A stretch of DNA of 64,000 nucleotides from Actinomycetales bacterium (lineage in GTDB: Bacteria > Actinomycetota > Actinomycetes > Actinomycetales > Dermatophilaceae): the NCBI GenBank assembly GCA_016710645.1, contig JADJVI010000055.1:1-64000 (forward strand), given 5' to 3'. The stretch's first letter is position 1; the number at the start of each line of letters is the position of its first letter. Positions 18,220 to 27,098 of this stretch are shown here, one piece after another. The notes under the pieces are model-generated. The model worked only from the letters and a program-made list of their open reading frames with translations, had not been told where the DNA came from and searched no databases. The position numbers and the translations under genes were made by a program.

Positions 18220-20168
18220 CTCAGCTGGCCGACTCTCCCCACACCCCTGTCCCGTCCTGCCACGACGACGGGATCTCGCGGGTCGCCCCGGCCGGGGCCC
18301 CGGTCGTCGCCTTGGCCGGCACCCCCAATGTCGGCAAATCGACGCTGTTCAATGCCCTCACCGGCGCCCGACGCACGATGGGCAACTGGCCCGGCACCAC
18401 GGTGGAGGTGGGCCGGGGGCTGTGGCGCCCGGAGCCGAGCGGCACGGCATACGATCTCGTCGATCTGCCCGGTGCCTACTCCCTGGACGCCTCATCTCCC
18501 GACGAGGAACTCACCCGAGACCTGGTCGTCACCGCACCCGACAAGCGCCCTGATGTCGTCGTTCTCGTCGCCGATGCAGCGCACCTGAGCCGCAGCCTCT
18601 ACCTGCTGGCCGAGCTGCGCGAGCGCGAGCAGCGCGTCATCGTCGCCCTCACCATGACCGATGTAGCCCATCGCCGGGGCATCTCCGTCGATCCGCAGCG
18701 GCTGTCCGCCGCCACCGGAGTGCCCGTCGTCGCGCTCGACCCGCGAGCCCGCACCGGCCTGGCGCCGCTGGCCCAGAGCATTGCCCAGGTGCTGGCCCTA
18801 CCCCACCCGAGCGCCCGCACCCGCGGCCCCGGACACGCGGGGGACGCCCTCGACCAGGCCGACGAGCGCTTCGCCTGGCTCGACGGAGCAGTCGAGGAGT
18901 CCGTCGACCGCCACGCCCAGGTCCGGCGGACCTGGAGCGATCGGGTCGACGCCCTGGTCATGCACCGTTTCCTCGGCCCGGTCATCTTCCTGGCCGTCAT
19001 GTGGCTGGTCTTTCAGGTCACGACGACGGTGGCGGCACCACTGCAGGATGCCCTCGACGGATTCTTCTCTGGCCCCCTGACCGATGCGGCGAATTCGCTT
19101 CTGGCGCAAGCTCCGACAATCGTCCGAGGCCTGGTCGTCAACGGCCTGATTGCCGGTGTCGGCATGCTGCTCACTTTTGTGCCGTTGATGGCGCTGATGT
19201 TCCTCCTGCTCGCGTTGCTGGAGGACTCGGGTTACATGGCCCGGGCCGCCGTCGTCGCCGACCGCGCCATGCGAGCGATGGGACTGCCGGGCCGGGCGTT
19301 CCTGCCGCTCATCGTCGGCTTCGGCTGCAATGTGCCGGCGATCGCGGCCACCCGGGTGCTGACCGGGGCGCGCCAGCGAGTCCTTACCGCGCTGTTGGTC
19401 CCCTTCACGTCCTGCTCGGCGCGTCTCACGGTCTACGTCATGCTCGCCACCACGTTTTTTCAGGAGTGGGCTGGCACGATCGTGTTCGGGATGTACCTGC
19501 TGTCCATCGCCCTGGTCATCACGGTCGGGTTTGCCCTGCGCAAGACGCTGTGGCGGACCATGGGCTCGGAGCCACTCCTGCTGGACCTGCCGGCATACCA
19601 GCGTCCCACCCTGCGGGTGATGTCGTCGGTGACCTGGGTGCGGCTGCAGGGGTTCCTTCGGACCGCCGGGGGCGTGGTCGTCGCGACGGTGTGCATCGTG
19701 TGGCTGTTGCAAGCGGTGCCGGTGCGCGGAGGGGTCCCGATGGGGGAGGCGCCGATCCAGGACAGCGCGTATGCCGCGGTGTCTGGGGCGCTCGCTCCGG
19801 TCTTCGCCCCCGCTGGTTTCGCCCAATGGCAGACGGCCGGCGCGCTGGTCACCGGGTTCGTCGCCAAGGAGGCGGTGATCTCGTCCTGGGCGCAGACGTA
19901 TGCCGTGTCCGACGCCGAGCAGGGGGCCGGGACGCCGCTGGGCGAGGCGATCAGGGCCGACTTCGTCATCTCCTCGGGAGGACATGTCACTGCGGCGGTG
20001 CTGGCCTTCATGGCCTTCCTCCTGGCCTACACGCCATGTGTGGCCACACTCGCGGCTCAGCGCCGCGAGATCGGTTGGCGGTGGTCGCTCTTCGGGGTGG
20101 GGATGCAGCTGGCCGTCGCCTGGGTGCTGGCCGTCCTGGTCTTCCAGGTCGGTAGGTTGTTCGGGTGA
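18216..20168 (+). CDS. feoB: Ferrous iron transport protein FeoB
   Basis: Inner-membrane ferrous iron transporter with an N-terminal G-protein domain, 650 residues. G1 GTPNVGKST is at residues 35-43, G2/G3 follow in NWPGTTVEVG and DLPGAYSLD, and G4 appears as LTMTDVAHR, a change from the usual NxxD that is tolerated in many FeoB proteins. The membrane part contains the two Gate motifs (SGYMARAAVVADRAM with GRAFLPLIVGFGCNVPAI, and GFVAKEAVISSWAQTY). GTG of the FeoC-like gene overlaps its stop, completing a translationally coupled feoABC operon. Confidence 0.95.
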   Translation: MTQLADSPHTPVPSCHDDGISRVAPAGAPVVALAGTPNVGKSTLFNALTGARRTMGNWPGTTVEVGRGLWRPEPSGTAYDLVDLPGAYSLDASSPDEELTRDLVVTAPDKRPDVVVLVADAAHLSRSLYLLAELREREQRVIVALTMTDVAHRRGISVDPQRLSAATGVPVVALDPRARTGLAPLAQSIAQVLALPHPSARTRGPGHAGDALDQADERFAWLDGAVEESVDRHAQVRRTWSDRVDALVMHRFLGPVIFLAVMWLVFQVTTTVAAPLQDALDGFFSGPLTDAANSLLAQAPTIVRGLVVNGLIAGVGMLLTFVPLMALMFLLLALLEDSGYMARAAVVADRAMRAMGLPGRAFLPLIVGFGCNVPAIAATRVLTGARQRVLTALLVPFTSCSARLTVYVMLATTFFQEWAGTIVFGMYLLSIALVITVGFALRKTLWRTMGSEPLLLDLPAYQRPTLRVMSSVTWVRLQGFLRTAGGVVVATVCIVWLLQAVPVRGGVPMGEAPIQDSAYAAVSGALAPVFAPAGFAQWQTAGALVTGFVAKEAVISSWAQTYAVSDAEQGAGTPLGEAIRADFVISSGGHVTAAVLAFMAFLLAYTPCVATLAAQRREIGWRWSLFGVGMQLAVAWVLAVLVFQVGRLFG

Positions 20169-20473
20169 CCGAATCCCCCCACCCGAGCGGTGCCGGTCCG
20201 TTGCGGCAGGTGCTCGAGCGCATCGGCGAGGGTGTCCGTGACCGTCGCGAGGTGTCGATCCGCACCGGCCTGGCCCCCGATGTCGTGGATTCGGCGATCG
20301 AGACGCTCACCCGAATGGGTGTGCTCGCCGCCACCCCGCTGGGCAGTGGGTGCCCTGATCAGGGCTGTGGCTCGTGTGGCTCTGGCCGAGCCGATGCATC
20401 GCCCGGGTGCGGGGCTCCCGGACCGGGGCCAGGACGCGGACCCGTCGCGCTCACCCTCACTCGGCGTCGGTGA
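20165..20473 (+). CDS. feoC: FeoC-like small winged-helix protein with cysteine-rich tail
   Basis: A 102-residue protein coupled to feoB (GTG overlapping the feoB stop). Residues 12-58 form a helix-turn-helix of FeoC type (LRQVLERIGEGVRDRREVSI, VVDSAIETLTRMGVLAATPL). The tail has five cysteines (CPDQGCGSCGSG, then PGCGAPG), a pattern consistent with an Fe-S cluster or metal ligand set. FeoC proteins are proposed to stabilise or sense iron for FeoB. Low sequence conservation makes the symbol a judgement from position and architecture. Confidence 0.7.
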   Translation: MTESPHPSGAGPLRQVLERIGEGVRDRREVSIRTGLAPDVVDSAIETLTRMGVLAATPLGSGCPDQGCGSCGSGRADASPGCGAPGPGPGRGPVALTLTRRR

Positions 20474-20489
20474 CCGAGGTGTCCTGCTC

Positions 20490-21365
20490 GTGACCCAGCG
20501 CTCTACCCCCGCGCCAGCGGGTCCGCTGCTGCTCGTCCTCGCGGCCGTCGTCTCGGTTCAGTTCGGTGGCGCGGTGGCCGCCACCCTCGTTCCCGTCGTC
20601 GGCGCTGCGGGCTCGGTGCTGTTGCGTCTGGGCATCGGCGCCCTCATCCTCTGGGTGGCCGTGCGGCCAACCGTGCGCGGGCACAGTCGAGGTGCCTGGC
20701 GCACCGTGGTCCTCTTCGGGCTGGCTCTGGGCGCCATGAACTGGTCGTTCTACGCCTCGCTGGCCCGCTTGCCGATCGGGGTGGCGGTGACCATCGAGTT
20801 CATCGGCCCACTCACCCTGGCTGCGGTGCTGTCCCGGCGCGCCAAGGACCTCGTCGCGGTCGCCGCCGCCGCACTCGGAGTGCTGCTCATCTCGCACGCC
20901 CTGACCGTGCCGTGGTCCCAGCTGGACCTCGTCGGGATCGGCCTCGCGCTGCTCGCGGGCGCCTTCTGGGCGGCCTATGTCGTGCTTTCTCAGCGGACCG
21001 GGGCCGCCTTCGACAAGCTCGACGGCCTCGCCATCGCCATGGTCGTGGCCCTGGCGTTCATTCTGCCCTTTGGGGTCGGGTCGATGGGTGAGTGGACGGC
21101 AACCGTGTGGGGGAAGGGGGCAGCGATCGCCGTGCTGTCGAGCGTGCTGCCCTACTCCCTGGAGCTGCTGGCGTTGCGCAGTCTCAGCCAACAGGCCTTC
21201 GGCATTCTGCTCAGCCTGGAACCCGCTGTCGCCGCTCTCGCCGGGCTCATCGTCCTCGGTCAGCGGCTCGAAACCCTGCAACTCGCGGGGATGGCGCTCG
21301 TCGTGGGCGCCAGCGCGCTCGTGCTGGGAGGCGGCGCACGGCATACCCCGATGGACGGCGGGTAG
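20490..21365 (+). CDS. EamA/DMT-family transporter (RhtA-like exporter)
   Basis: Ten-helix drug/metabolite transporter of 291 residues. Two EamA halves are visible: residues 10-135 (LRLGIGALILWVAV, GAMNWSFYASLARLPIGVAV, TIEFIGPLTLAAVL) and 145-285 (GAFWAAYVVLSQRTGAAFDK, SSVLPYSLELLALRSLSQQA, LLSLEPAVAALAGLIVLGQR). The TIEFIGPL block resembles RhtA-type threonine/homoserine exporters. I chose GTG 20490, sixteen bases after the FeoC-like stop, since earlier in-frame codons overlap that gene in another frame. Substrate unknown; may be read through from feo. Confidence 0.8.
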   Translation: MTQRSTPAPAGPLLLVLAAVVSVQFGGAVAATLVPVVGAAGSVLLRLGIGALILWVAVRPTVRGHSRGAWRTVVLFGLALGAMNWSFYASLARLPIGVAVTIEFIGPLTLAAVLSRRAKDLVAVAAAALGVLLISHALTVPWSQLDLVGIGLALLAGAFWAAYVVLSQRTGAAFDKLDGLAIAMVVALAFILPFGVGSMGEWTATVWGKGAAIAVLSSVLPYSLELLALRSLSQQAFGILLSLEPAVAALAGLIVLGQRLETLQLAGMALVVGASALVLGGGARHTPMDGG

Positions 21366-21392
21366 CGGCGGCGATCGGGCCGATCGGAGCCC

Positions 21393-22436
21393 TCAGGCGA
21401 GTGGGTTGTCGTCGTCCTGACTTGGGGGCGGGAGCGGCTGCACCGCAGTCGCCGCAGCCTCGACCCGCCGATCGCGCGATGACTTCATCAGGCTGGCCAC
21501 GGTCGTGACCCCGAGAATGGCGACGATCGCCCCCAGCGAGACCGAGATGGGGATGTCCGGAACGCCGTGCAGCGGTTGCCCGCCGTTGATGAACGGCAGG
21601 TTGTTCTCGTGCAGGGCGTGCAGGATGAGCTTGACACCGATGAACGCCAGGAGCACGGCCAAGCCGATGCTGAGATAGACCAGCCGCTTGAGCAGGCCGC
21701 CGATGAGGAAGTAGAGCTGCCGCAGCCCCATCAGGGCGAAGATGTTGGCGGTCAGGACCAGATAGGGCTCTTTGGTGAGGCCGTAGATCGCCGGGATCGA
21801 GTCGAGCGCGAAGAGCAGGTCGGTCGTGCCGAGCGCCAGGATGACGATGAACATCGGCGTGATGAGCCGCTTGCCGTTCTGCAGGACCGTGAGATGCGAC
21901 CCATGGAACTCGCTCGTCGCGGGGAACCGACGCTCGACCGCTTTGAGCAGGCGGTTCTCCTCGAACTCGTCGTCGTCGCTCTCACCCTCGCGGGCGAGCT
22001 TGACTGCCGTGTAGATGAGGAACGCGCCGAAGATGTAGAAGACCCACGCGTAGGAGTTGATGACCGCCGCGCCCAACGCGATGAAGATGCCGCGCAGCAC
22101 GATGGCGATGATGATGCCGACCAGGAGCGCGGACTGCTGCAGCCGCTCGGGCACCCGAAATTTCGCCATGATGAGCAGGAAGACGAAGAGATTGTCGACG
22201 GACAGTGAATACTCCGTCAGCCACCCGGCGTAGAACTCACCGGCATACTGCCCGCCCCAGGTGCGCCACACAAACAGCCCGAACAGCACAGCGAGGGACA
22301 CATAGAAAACGAGGTATGCCGTGCACTCCCGCATCGAGGGGGTGTGCGGTTTGCGCGCCACGACGAGGACGTCCGCGAGGAGGAACAGCGCCAGCACCCC
22401 GAGCGTGAGCTCCCACGTAAGCGACGAAACCTGCAC
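21393..22436 (-). CDS. TerC-family integral membrane protein
   Basis: TerC family, 347 residues, about nine helices. Family blocks: EYSLSVDNLFVFLLIMAKFR, LVGIIIAIVLRGIFIALGAA, FIVILALGTTDLLFALDSIP, LTANIFALMGLRQLYFLIGG and FIGVKLILHAL. Conserved membrane aspartates (SVDN and LDSIP) mark probable metal-ion handling; relatives export manganese or contribute to tellurite resistance. A charged loop (GESDDDEFEENRL) separates the halves. I found no convincing yybP-ykoY riboswitch upstream, although many TerC genes have one. Confidence 0.88.
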   Translation of the reverse strand: MQVSSLTWELTLGVLALFLLADVLVVARKPHTPSMRECTAYLVFYVSLAVLFGLFVWRTWGGQYAGEFYAGWLTEYSLSVDNLFVFLLIMAKFRVPERLQQSALLVGIIIAIVLRGIFIALGAAVINSYAWVFYIFGAFLIYTAVKLAREGESDDDEFEENRLLKAVERRFPATSEFHGSHLTVLQNGKRLITPMFIVILALGTTDLLFALDSIPAIYGLTKEPYLVLTANIFALMGLRQLYFLIGGLLKRLVYLSIGLAVLLAFIGVKLILHALHENNLPFINGGQPLHGVPDIPISVSLGAIVAILGVTTVASLMKSSRDRRVEAAATAVQPLPPPSQDDDNPLA

Positions 22437-22505
22437 GGGTGGGGGCCTTTCGGAGGGGGCGCTGGATCCCGGGCAACGGCCTGTCGGCCACCGAGTGCCC
22501 CGACT

Positions 22506-22856
22506 TTACCCCGCCGATGCTGCCGGACGTTGGGAGCGCGGCAGCTTGCCGACGATGGCGTCATAGGACTCGTCGATGGCCGCGTGGATCTCGTCAACGG
22601 GAATCTGGCCGCCGGTGTGCAGGGTGTTCCACCCAAAGCGGCCGATGTAGGCCATCACGGAGGCGTCCTCGGGATAGCGATGCAGCCACTCGTCGGCCTC
22701 GGTGCGGTTGGCGCCTAGCTTGATCCCGACCGAGTCGGAGCCGAGGAAGGCGAAGATCTTGGGCCCGACTTTGGCGACGACATCGCCCTCCCAGGGGGTG
22801 TCGCGCCAGGCACCGGGTTTGGCCAGGGCGTAGGCCTCCAACTCGTCGCGGGTCAT
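22506..22856 (-). CDS. MmcQ/YjbR family protein
   Basis: Small cytosolic protein of 116 residues with the CyaY-like fold of the MmcQ/YjbR (double-wing motif) family. Matches: PGAWRDTPWEGDVVAKVGPK, KIFAFLGSDSVGIKLGANR and the late GRFGWNTLHTGGQIPVDEIH. Function in cells is unknown; the fold is associated with DNA binding in some members. Divergent from the serine hydrolase gene at 22931. Confidence 0.82.
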   Translation of the reverse strand: MTRDELEAYALAKPGAWRDTPWEGDVVAKVGPKIFAFLGSDSVGIKLGANRTEADEWLHRYPEDASVMAYIGRFGWNTLHTGGQIPVDEIHAAIDESYDAIVGKLPRSQRPAASAG

Positions 22857-22930
22857 GGCCGAAGGCTACCCGCGACCAAGCCAGGGGAGGGCTGTGGCCG
22901 ACGGGCCCGGGCACCGAGATACTGGGCGTC

Positions 22931-23707
22931 ATGACCCACGCGGAGCTCAGTGATCGTCTCGCCGCCATCGTCGCCGCAGCGCCGGGGCGGGTCAGCGTCG
23001 CGGTCCGCGGCTGGGACGGTTTCCGCTGGGACCACGACTCCGCGCGGGTCGTGCCTGCGGCCAGCACGGTGAAGGTCCCGATCCTGCTGGCCTACCTCGA
23101 ATCCGGTATGCCGTGGGACCTGCCCCTGTCGATCCCTGCCACGCGGGTCGGTGGGTGTGGCCCGCTCTCGTTGCTGCCGTCCGTGACCACACTGCCCTCC
23201 GGCGAGATGCTGCGGCTCATGGTGGCCCTGTCCGACAACGATGCAACGAACGCCGTGCTCGGGGTGGTCGGCTTCGGTGGAGTCTCGCGACTACTCACTC
23301 GCGCGCGGGCACGGCATACCGAAGTCCGTCGTCCGATGATGGACCCCGCCGCCGTCGCCGCGGGCCGCGACAATGTCACCACGGCTGCCGACCTCGCGGA
23401 ACTGCTGGCCGCCGTGCGCGCGGGTGCCCTGGTCGACGGACGGACCGCCGCGATGGCGCTGGCTGTCATGCGGGAGCAGCAGTTCCGGGAGGGGCTGCCG
23501 GCGTATCTCCCTGCGGACGTCCATTGCGCGTCCAAGACCGGCACGTTGCCCGGCATCCGGCACGACATCGCGGTCATCGAGCGCGACCAACGCTGGGTGG
23601 TGGTCACCGCCCTGGGCACCGACCTGCTCGACGGCACGACCGACCGAGGGACCGCAGTGCTGCCCTCGTATGCCGCCCTCGGCGAAGCGGTGACGACCCT
23701 GCTCTGA
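22931..23707 (+). CDS. Serine hydrolase of the class A beta-lactamase fold, cytosolic
   Basis: Protein of 258 residues with the complete penicillin-recognising serine-enzyme motif set: STVK (nucleophile Ser45, Lys48), SDN (100-102) and KTG (201-203). There is no signal peptide or lipobox; the N-terminus starts directly with MTHAELSDRLAAIVAAAPGR. A true secreted beta-lactamase would need export, so an intracellular esterase or amidase role is more likely. A GATACT box ends seven bases before ATG 22931, consistent with a leaderless mRNA. It converges with the aldehyde dehydrogenase gene with only 21 bases between. Confidence 0.8.
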   Translation: MTHAELSDRLAAIVAAAPGRVSVAVRGWDGFRWDHDSARVVPAASTVKVPILLAYLESGMPWDLPLSIPATRVGGCGPLSLLPSVTTLPSGEMLRLMVALSDNDATNAVLGVVGFGGVSRLLTRARARHTEVRRPMMDPAAVAAGRDNVTTAADLAELLAAVRAGALVDGRTAAMALAVMREQQFREGLPAYLPADVHCASKTGTLPGIRHDIAVIERDQRWVVVTALGTDLLDGTTDRGTAVLPSYAALGEAVTTLL

Positions 23708-23728
23708 TCGTCACCGCTGGGGAGGCGA

Positions 23729-25351
23729 TCAGGCGCGGCCGAGCCAGCTGAGCAGCTTGACCGCGGCCGTCATCACCCCGGCATACGCCTCGTCGGTCAT
23801 GCCCCAGTGCGGGCCGAACCGCAGGATGTACTGCGTGGCGACCGATTGGACCTCGGTGTAGCGCAGGATGCCCTCGGCGCCCTGGCGACGGCCCATTCCA
23901 GACGATCGCATGCCACCCATGGGCGCGTCGATGCTCGCGAAGGTCGCCCCGAACGCCTCGTTGACGTTGACCGTGCCGCAATGCACCCGGGTGGCGAGGG
24001 CGCGGGCGCGTTCGACATCGCGGCTGTAGATCGCGGCGTTGAGGCCGTAGTCGCCGGTGTTGGCCAGCTCAATCGCCTCGTCCTCCGAGTCGAACGGGTA
24101 GACCGAGATCACCGGGCCGAAGGTCTCGTCACCATGGCAGGCCATCGCCGGGGTGACGTCTTCCAGGATGGTCGGCTCGTAGAAGTGCGGACCGAGGTCT
24201 GGGCGCGCCTTGCCTCCGGCGAGGACCCGGGCGCCGTGTTTGACGGCATCGCGGACGTGCTCGTCGACCACCGCCAGCTGTTCGGCCGAGATGAGCGAGC
24301 CCATGTCGACGCCCCAGCCGTGGCTGCTGCCCAGGCGCATCGACTTGGTGCGGGCGACGAACTTCGCGACAAAGTCGTCGTAGACCTCCCGGGCTACATA
24401 GAGGCGTTCGGTCGAGACGCAGAGCTGGCCACCGTTGGAGAAGGCGGCACGCACGGCACCCTCGGCCGCCCGGTCGAGGTCGGCGTCGGCGAGCACGAGG
24501 ATGGGGTTCTTGCCGCCAAGTTCCAGAGAGCAGCCCGTGAGCCGCTCGGCGCATTGGGTGGCAATGAGCTTGCCGGTCGCCGTCGAACCGGTGAAGCAGA
24601 CGTAGTCGGCCCGCTCGATCATCGGCGTGCCCAGCTCACGACCTGACCCGACGAGCACCTGCCACACGCCGGGCGGGAAGCCGGCCTCACGGAGCAGGTC
24701 GGCACCGAGCAGGGCACTCAGCGGGGTGTGGTGGTCGGGTTTGGCCACCACGGTGTTGCCGGCGGCCAGGGCGGCGAGGCCGTCCACCATCGCCATGGTG
24801 AACGGGTAGTTCCACGGGGAGATGATCGCCACGACGCCTTTGGGGGTGCGGTGTTCGTCGATCCGGGTGAGGAACGGGACGACGCCGTCCCGACGTTTGG
24901 GCCCGAGGTGCTTGTGCAACGTCCGGGCGTAGTAGCGGGCGGTGAGGGCCACATGCAGGGGTTCGTCGAAGGCGTGGATACGTGCCTTACCGGACTCCCA
25001 GCAGATGAGGTCCATGATCTCGTCCTGGCGATCGAGGATGAGGTCATGTAGCCGCATGAGCAGCTGCTCGCGTTCCTCGAAGCTCGTCTCTGCCCAGGTG
25101 CGGGCGGCATCGCGCGCCACGTCGAAGGCGACTGCGACATCGGCCGCCGTGGATGTCGAGACCGACCCCACGGGCTGGCCGGTGGCGGGGGAGACGACCA
25201 GCATCTCGGCTGTGCCGGAATGGACGACATGATCGTTGAGGCGTCGAACGTAGGCCCGGTCAAGGGCGTAGGTGGCGCGGAGGACGTGTTCGGGGTCGAG
25301 CGGCGCTACGGGTGCCTTCGCCGCCCTGGGCTTGCTGGCACGGGGGCTCAT
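23729..25351 (-). CDS. gabD2: NAD(P)-dependent aldehyde dehydrogenase, succinate-semialdehyde type
   Basis: Aldehyde dehydrogenase of 540 residues, closest in pattern to actinobacterial succinic-semialdehyde dehydrogenase GabD2. Cofactor site FTGSTATGKLIA, catalytic glutamate in LELGGKNPIL, catalytic cysteine in NGGQLCVSTERLYVA and the C-terminal GGMRSSGMGRRQGAEG are all present; ISPWNYPFTMAMVDGLAALA is typical. The N-terminal 25 residues are Ala/Pro/Lys-rich and probably disordered. The ATG sits inside a near-palindrome (25351-25364). Because it is divergent from the wax-ester operon and may share its regulator, oxidation of fatty aldehydes is an alternative role. Confidence 0.82.
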   Translation of the reverse strand: MSPRASKPRAAKAPVAPLDPEHVLRATYALDRAYVRRLNDHVVHSGTAEMLVVSPATGQPVGSVSTSTAADVAVAFDVARDAARTWAETSFEEREQLLMRLHDLILDRQDEIMDLICWESGKARIHAFDEPLHVALTARYYARTLHKHLGPKRRDGVVPFLTRIDEHRTPKGVVAIISPWNYPFTMAMVDGLAALAAGNTVVAKPDHHTPLSALLGADLLREAGFPPGVWQVLVGSGRELGTPMIERADYVCFTGSTATGKLIATQCAERLTGCSLELGGKNPILVLADADLDRAAEGAVRAAFSNGGQLCVSTERLYVAREVYDDFVAKFVARTKSMRLGSSHGWGVDMGSLISAEQLAVVDEHVRDAVKHGARVLAGGKARPDLGPHFYEPTILEDVTPAMACHGDETFGPVISVYPFDSEDEAIELANTGDYGLNAAIYSRDVERARALATRVHCGTVNVNEAFGATFASIDAPMGGMRSSGMGRRQGAEGILRYTEVQSVATQYILRFGPHWGMTDEAYAGVMTAAVKLLSWLGRA

Positions 25352-25364
25352 TACTCAAGAGTAG
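25351..25364. promoter_or_regulatory. TTACT-N4-AGTA(A) palindrome over the aldehyde dehydrogenase start
   Basis: TTACTCAAGAGTAG is one mismatch from a perfect TTACT-N4-AGTAA palindrome. On the minus strand TACTCT is the -10 box, six bases before the ATG, so a bound repressor would sit on the transcription start. A perfect version occurs at 29219-29232. Confidence 0.5.
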
Positions 25365-25536
25365 GCACGAGGCGGGTGCGCGCGAGATGATGTGAGGACG
25401 GTCACGAAAGACAGCGGGACGAGAGTCCAGGGGCGACGAATCGTGGGCGCGCGAAACTCAGGGAAACGCGGCTTTTCGATGCTCTAGTGCCGGCACACGG
25501 ACGCGGAGTGACTGGACCTTCAAAGGCGGATTCTGG

Positions 25537-27093
25537 ATGAGCACACCGATAGCGGCCTCGGATCTGACCTGGCTGCTCATGGACCGTGGCAACAATCTCA
25601 TGCACGTCCATGGCCTGCTGACCCTGCAGGCCACGCCGGACTGGGACTTCGTCCGCAAAGCGGTCTTCGACCGGGTCGTGTCCAAGTACCGGGTCCTCAG
25701 CCAGGTGCCCGTCAAGCGAGGTCGGCACTGGACCTGGGAGGACGACGTCGACTTCTCGCTCGATCGGCACGTCTTCCGGGTCGAGCTGCCAGACAGCCGC
25801 TACGAAACCCTGCAGGATTACATCTCCTCGCAGTTCTCCCTGCCGTTCGACCGATCTCACCCGATCTGGGATATGCAGCTCATTGTCGGCCCCGACGACG
25901 ACCGCGCGGTCTTCCTCACCAGGTTCCACCATGGGCTCGGCGACGGCATCCGGCTGGTCCAGTTGCTCCTGGGCATTTGCGAAGGCGCGGGCGAACACGC
26001 CACTCCGACCGTCGTAGGTCTCAACAAGGACGGGGGTCCGAGCGGACCGCTGGACGTCGTCGTGCACCTGGCCGAGACGACCGTCAAGGACGGGCTCGAC
26101 GTTCTCGCCCACAGCCGTGAGTTGGCACGAGACCTCACCCACGGGGTCATCGCGGCACTCGACCCAACCGCTCTGCCGCGCCATGTCGAGACGGCCTTCG
26201 AATTCGTCAAGCATCCGGTCAAGCTCCTGGATGCGCTCACGTCCTACAGCTCCGAGGACAACGAGGTCACCAACTCCTGGCGTGAGATCGGTCGGCTACT
26301 GCTGTCCGAGAAGGCCGATGCCGAGGCGTGGAGCGGGCATCCGCAGAAGGCCAAATCGGTGGCCTGGAGCGCCGGAATCGACCTCGGAGACGTCAAGGCG
26401 ATCGCCACGGCATACGAGGGCACCGTCAACGACGTCCTCATGTCGGCGGTCTCGTTGGCCCTCAGCGACTACCTGCGCGAGCGCGGGGTGCACGACATCC
26501 ATGACCTGGCGTGGATGATGCCGGTGTCCCTGCAGCCGATCGACGGCGAGTTGCCCGACACCCTCGGCAATCATTTCGCCGTCGTGCTCTTCTCGATGCC
26601 GTTGGGGATCGAGGACCCGGCCGAACTCATCGCTGAAGTCCACGAACGCACCACGCGGCTCAAGCACAGCGCCGAGCCGATCGTCGCCTTCGGAGTCCAG
26701 CAGGTCATCGCCGAGGCTCCCAAGAAGGTCGCCCGTGGCATCACGGACTTCTTCTCGCGCAAGACGATCGGCCAACTGAGCAATGTGCCCGGACCGCGCG
26801 CCCAACTGCGCTTTGCCGGCATACCGGTGGAGTCCGTGTGTGCCTTCGTTCCCACCTCGGGCGACCAGCCGATCGGCATCTGCGTGTTCAGCTACAACGG
26901 GTCGGTGGCTGTTGGCGTCTCGGGCGACAGCCGGATGATCCCCGACCCCGACCACATCAGCCGTGGCGTCGGGCAGCACGTCGAGCGCTTGCTGGCGGCG
27001 GCCACCGCGCATACCGCATCGACGTCAACTCCTGCGCTTGCGATGAACTCCGCTCTTCCCACGTCCGCACCCACCTCGCCACAAGGGGCCTGA
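25537..27093 (+). CDS. Wax ester synthase/diacylglycerol acyltransferase (WS/DGAT)
   Basis: Acyl-CoA-dependent acyltransferase that makes wax esters or triacylglycerol at the membrane face, 518 residues. The catalytic HHxxxDG motif is HHGLGDG at residues 131-137, and the N-terminus (ASDLTWLLMDRGNNLMHVHG) is the family start. Later blocks include GTVNDVLMSAVSLALSDYLR, LGNHFAVVLFSMPLG, LSNVPGPRAQLRFAGIPVES and SYNGSVAVGVSGDSRMIPDP. The 3' end is five bases from the acyl-reductase-like gene, so an operon is likely. A TCTAGT box near 25481 may be its -10. Which alcohol acceptor it prefers cannot be read from sequence. Confidence 0.9.
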   Translation: MSTPIAASDLTWLLMDRGNNLMHVHGLLTLQATPDWDFVRKAVFDRVVSKYRVLSQVPVKRGRHWTWEDDVDFSLDRHVFRVELPDSRYETLQDYISSQFSLPFDRSHPIWDMQLIVGPDDDRAVFLTRFHHGLGDGIRLVQLLLGICEGAGEHATPTVVGLNKDGGPSGPLDVVVHLAETTVKDGLDVLAHSRELARDLTHGVIAALDPTALPRHVETAFEFVKHPVKLLDALTSYSSEDNEVTNSWREIGRLLLSEKADAEAWSGHPQKAKSVAWSAGIDLGDVKAIATAYEGTVNDVLMSAVSLALSDYLRERGVHDIHDLAWMMPVSLQPIDGELPDTLGNHFAVVLFSMPLGIEDPAELIAEVHERTTRLKHSAEPIVAFGVQQVIAEAPKKVARGITDFFSRKTIGQLSNVPGPRAQLRFAGIPVESVCAFVPTSGDQPIGICVFSYNGSVAVGVSGDSRMIPDPDHISRGVGQHVERLLAAATAHTASTSTPALAMNSALPTSAPTSPQGA

Positions 27094-27098
27094 CCCGT

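Noticed and set aside
22437..22505. yybP-ykoY manganese riboswitch before the TerC-family gene
   Set aside because: TerC genes often have one, but I could not find the conserved paired loop sequences in this short gap.
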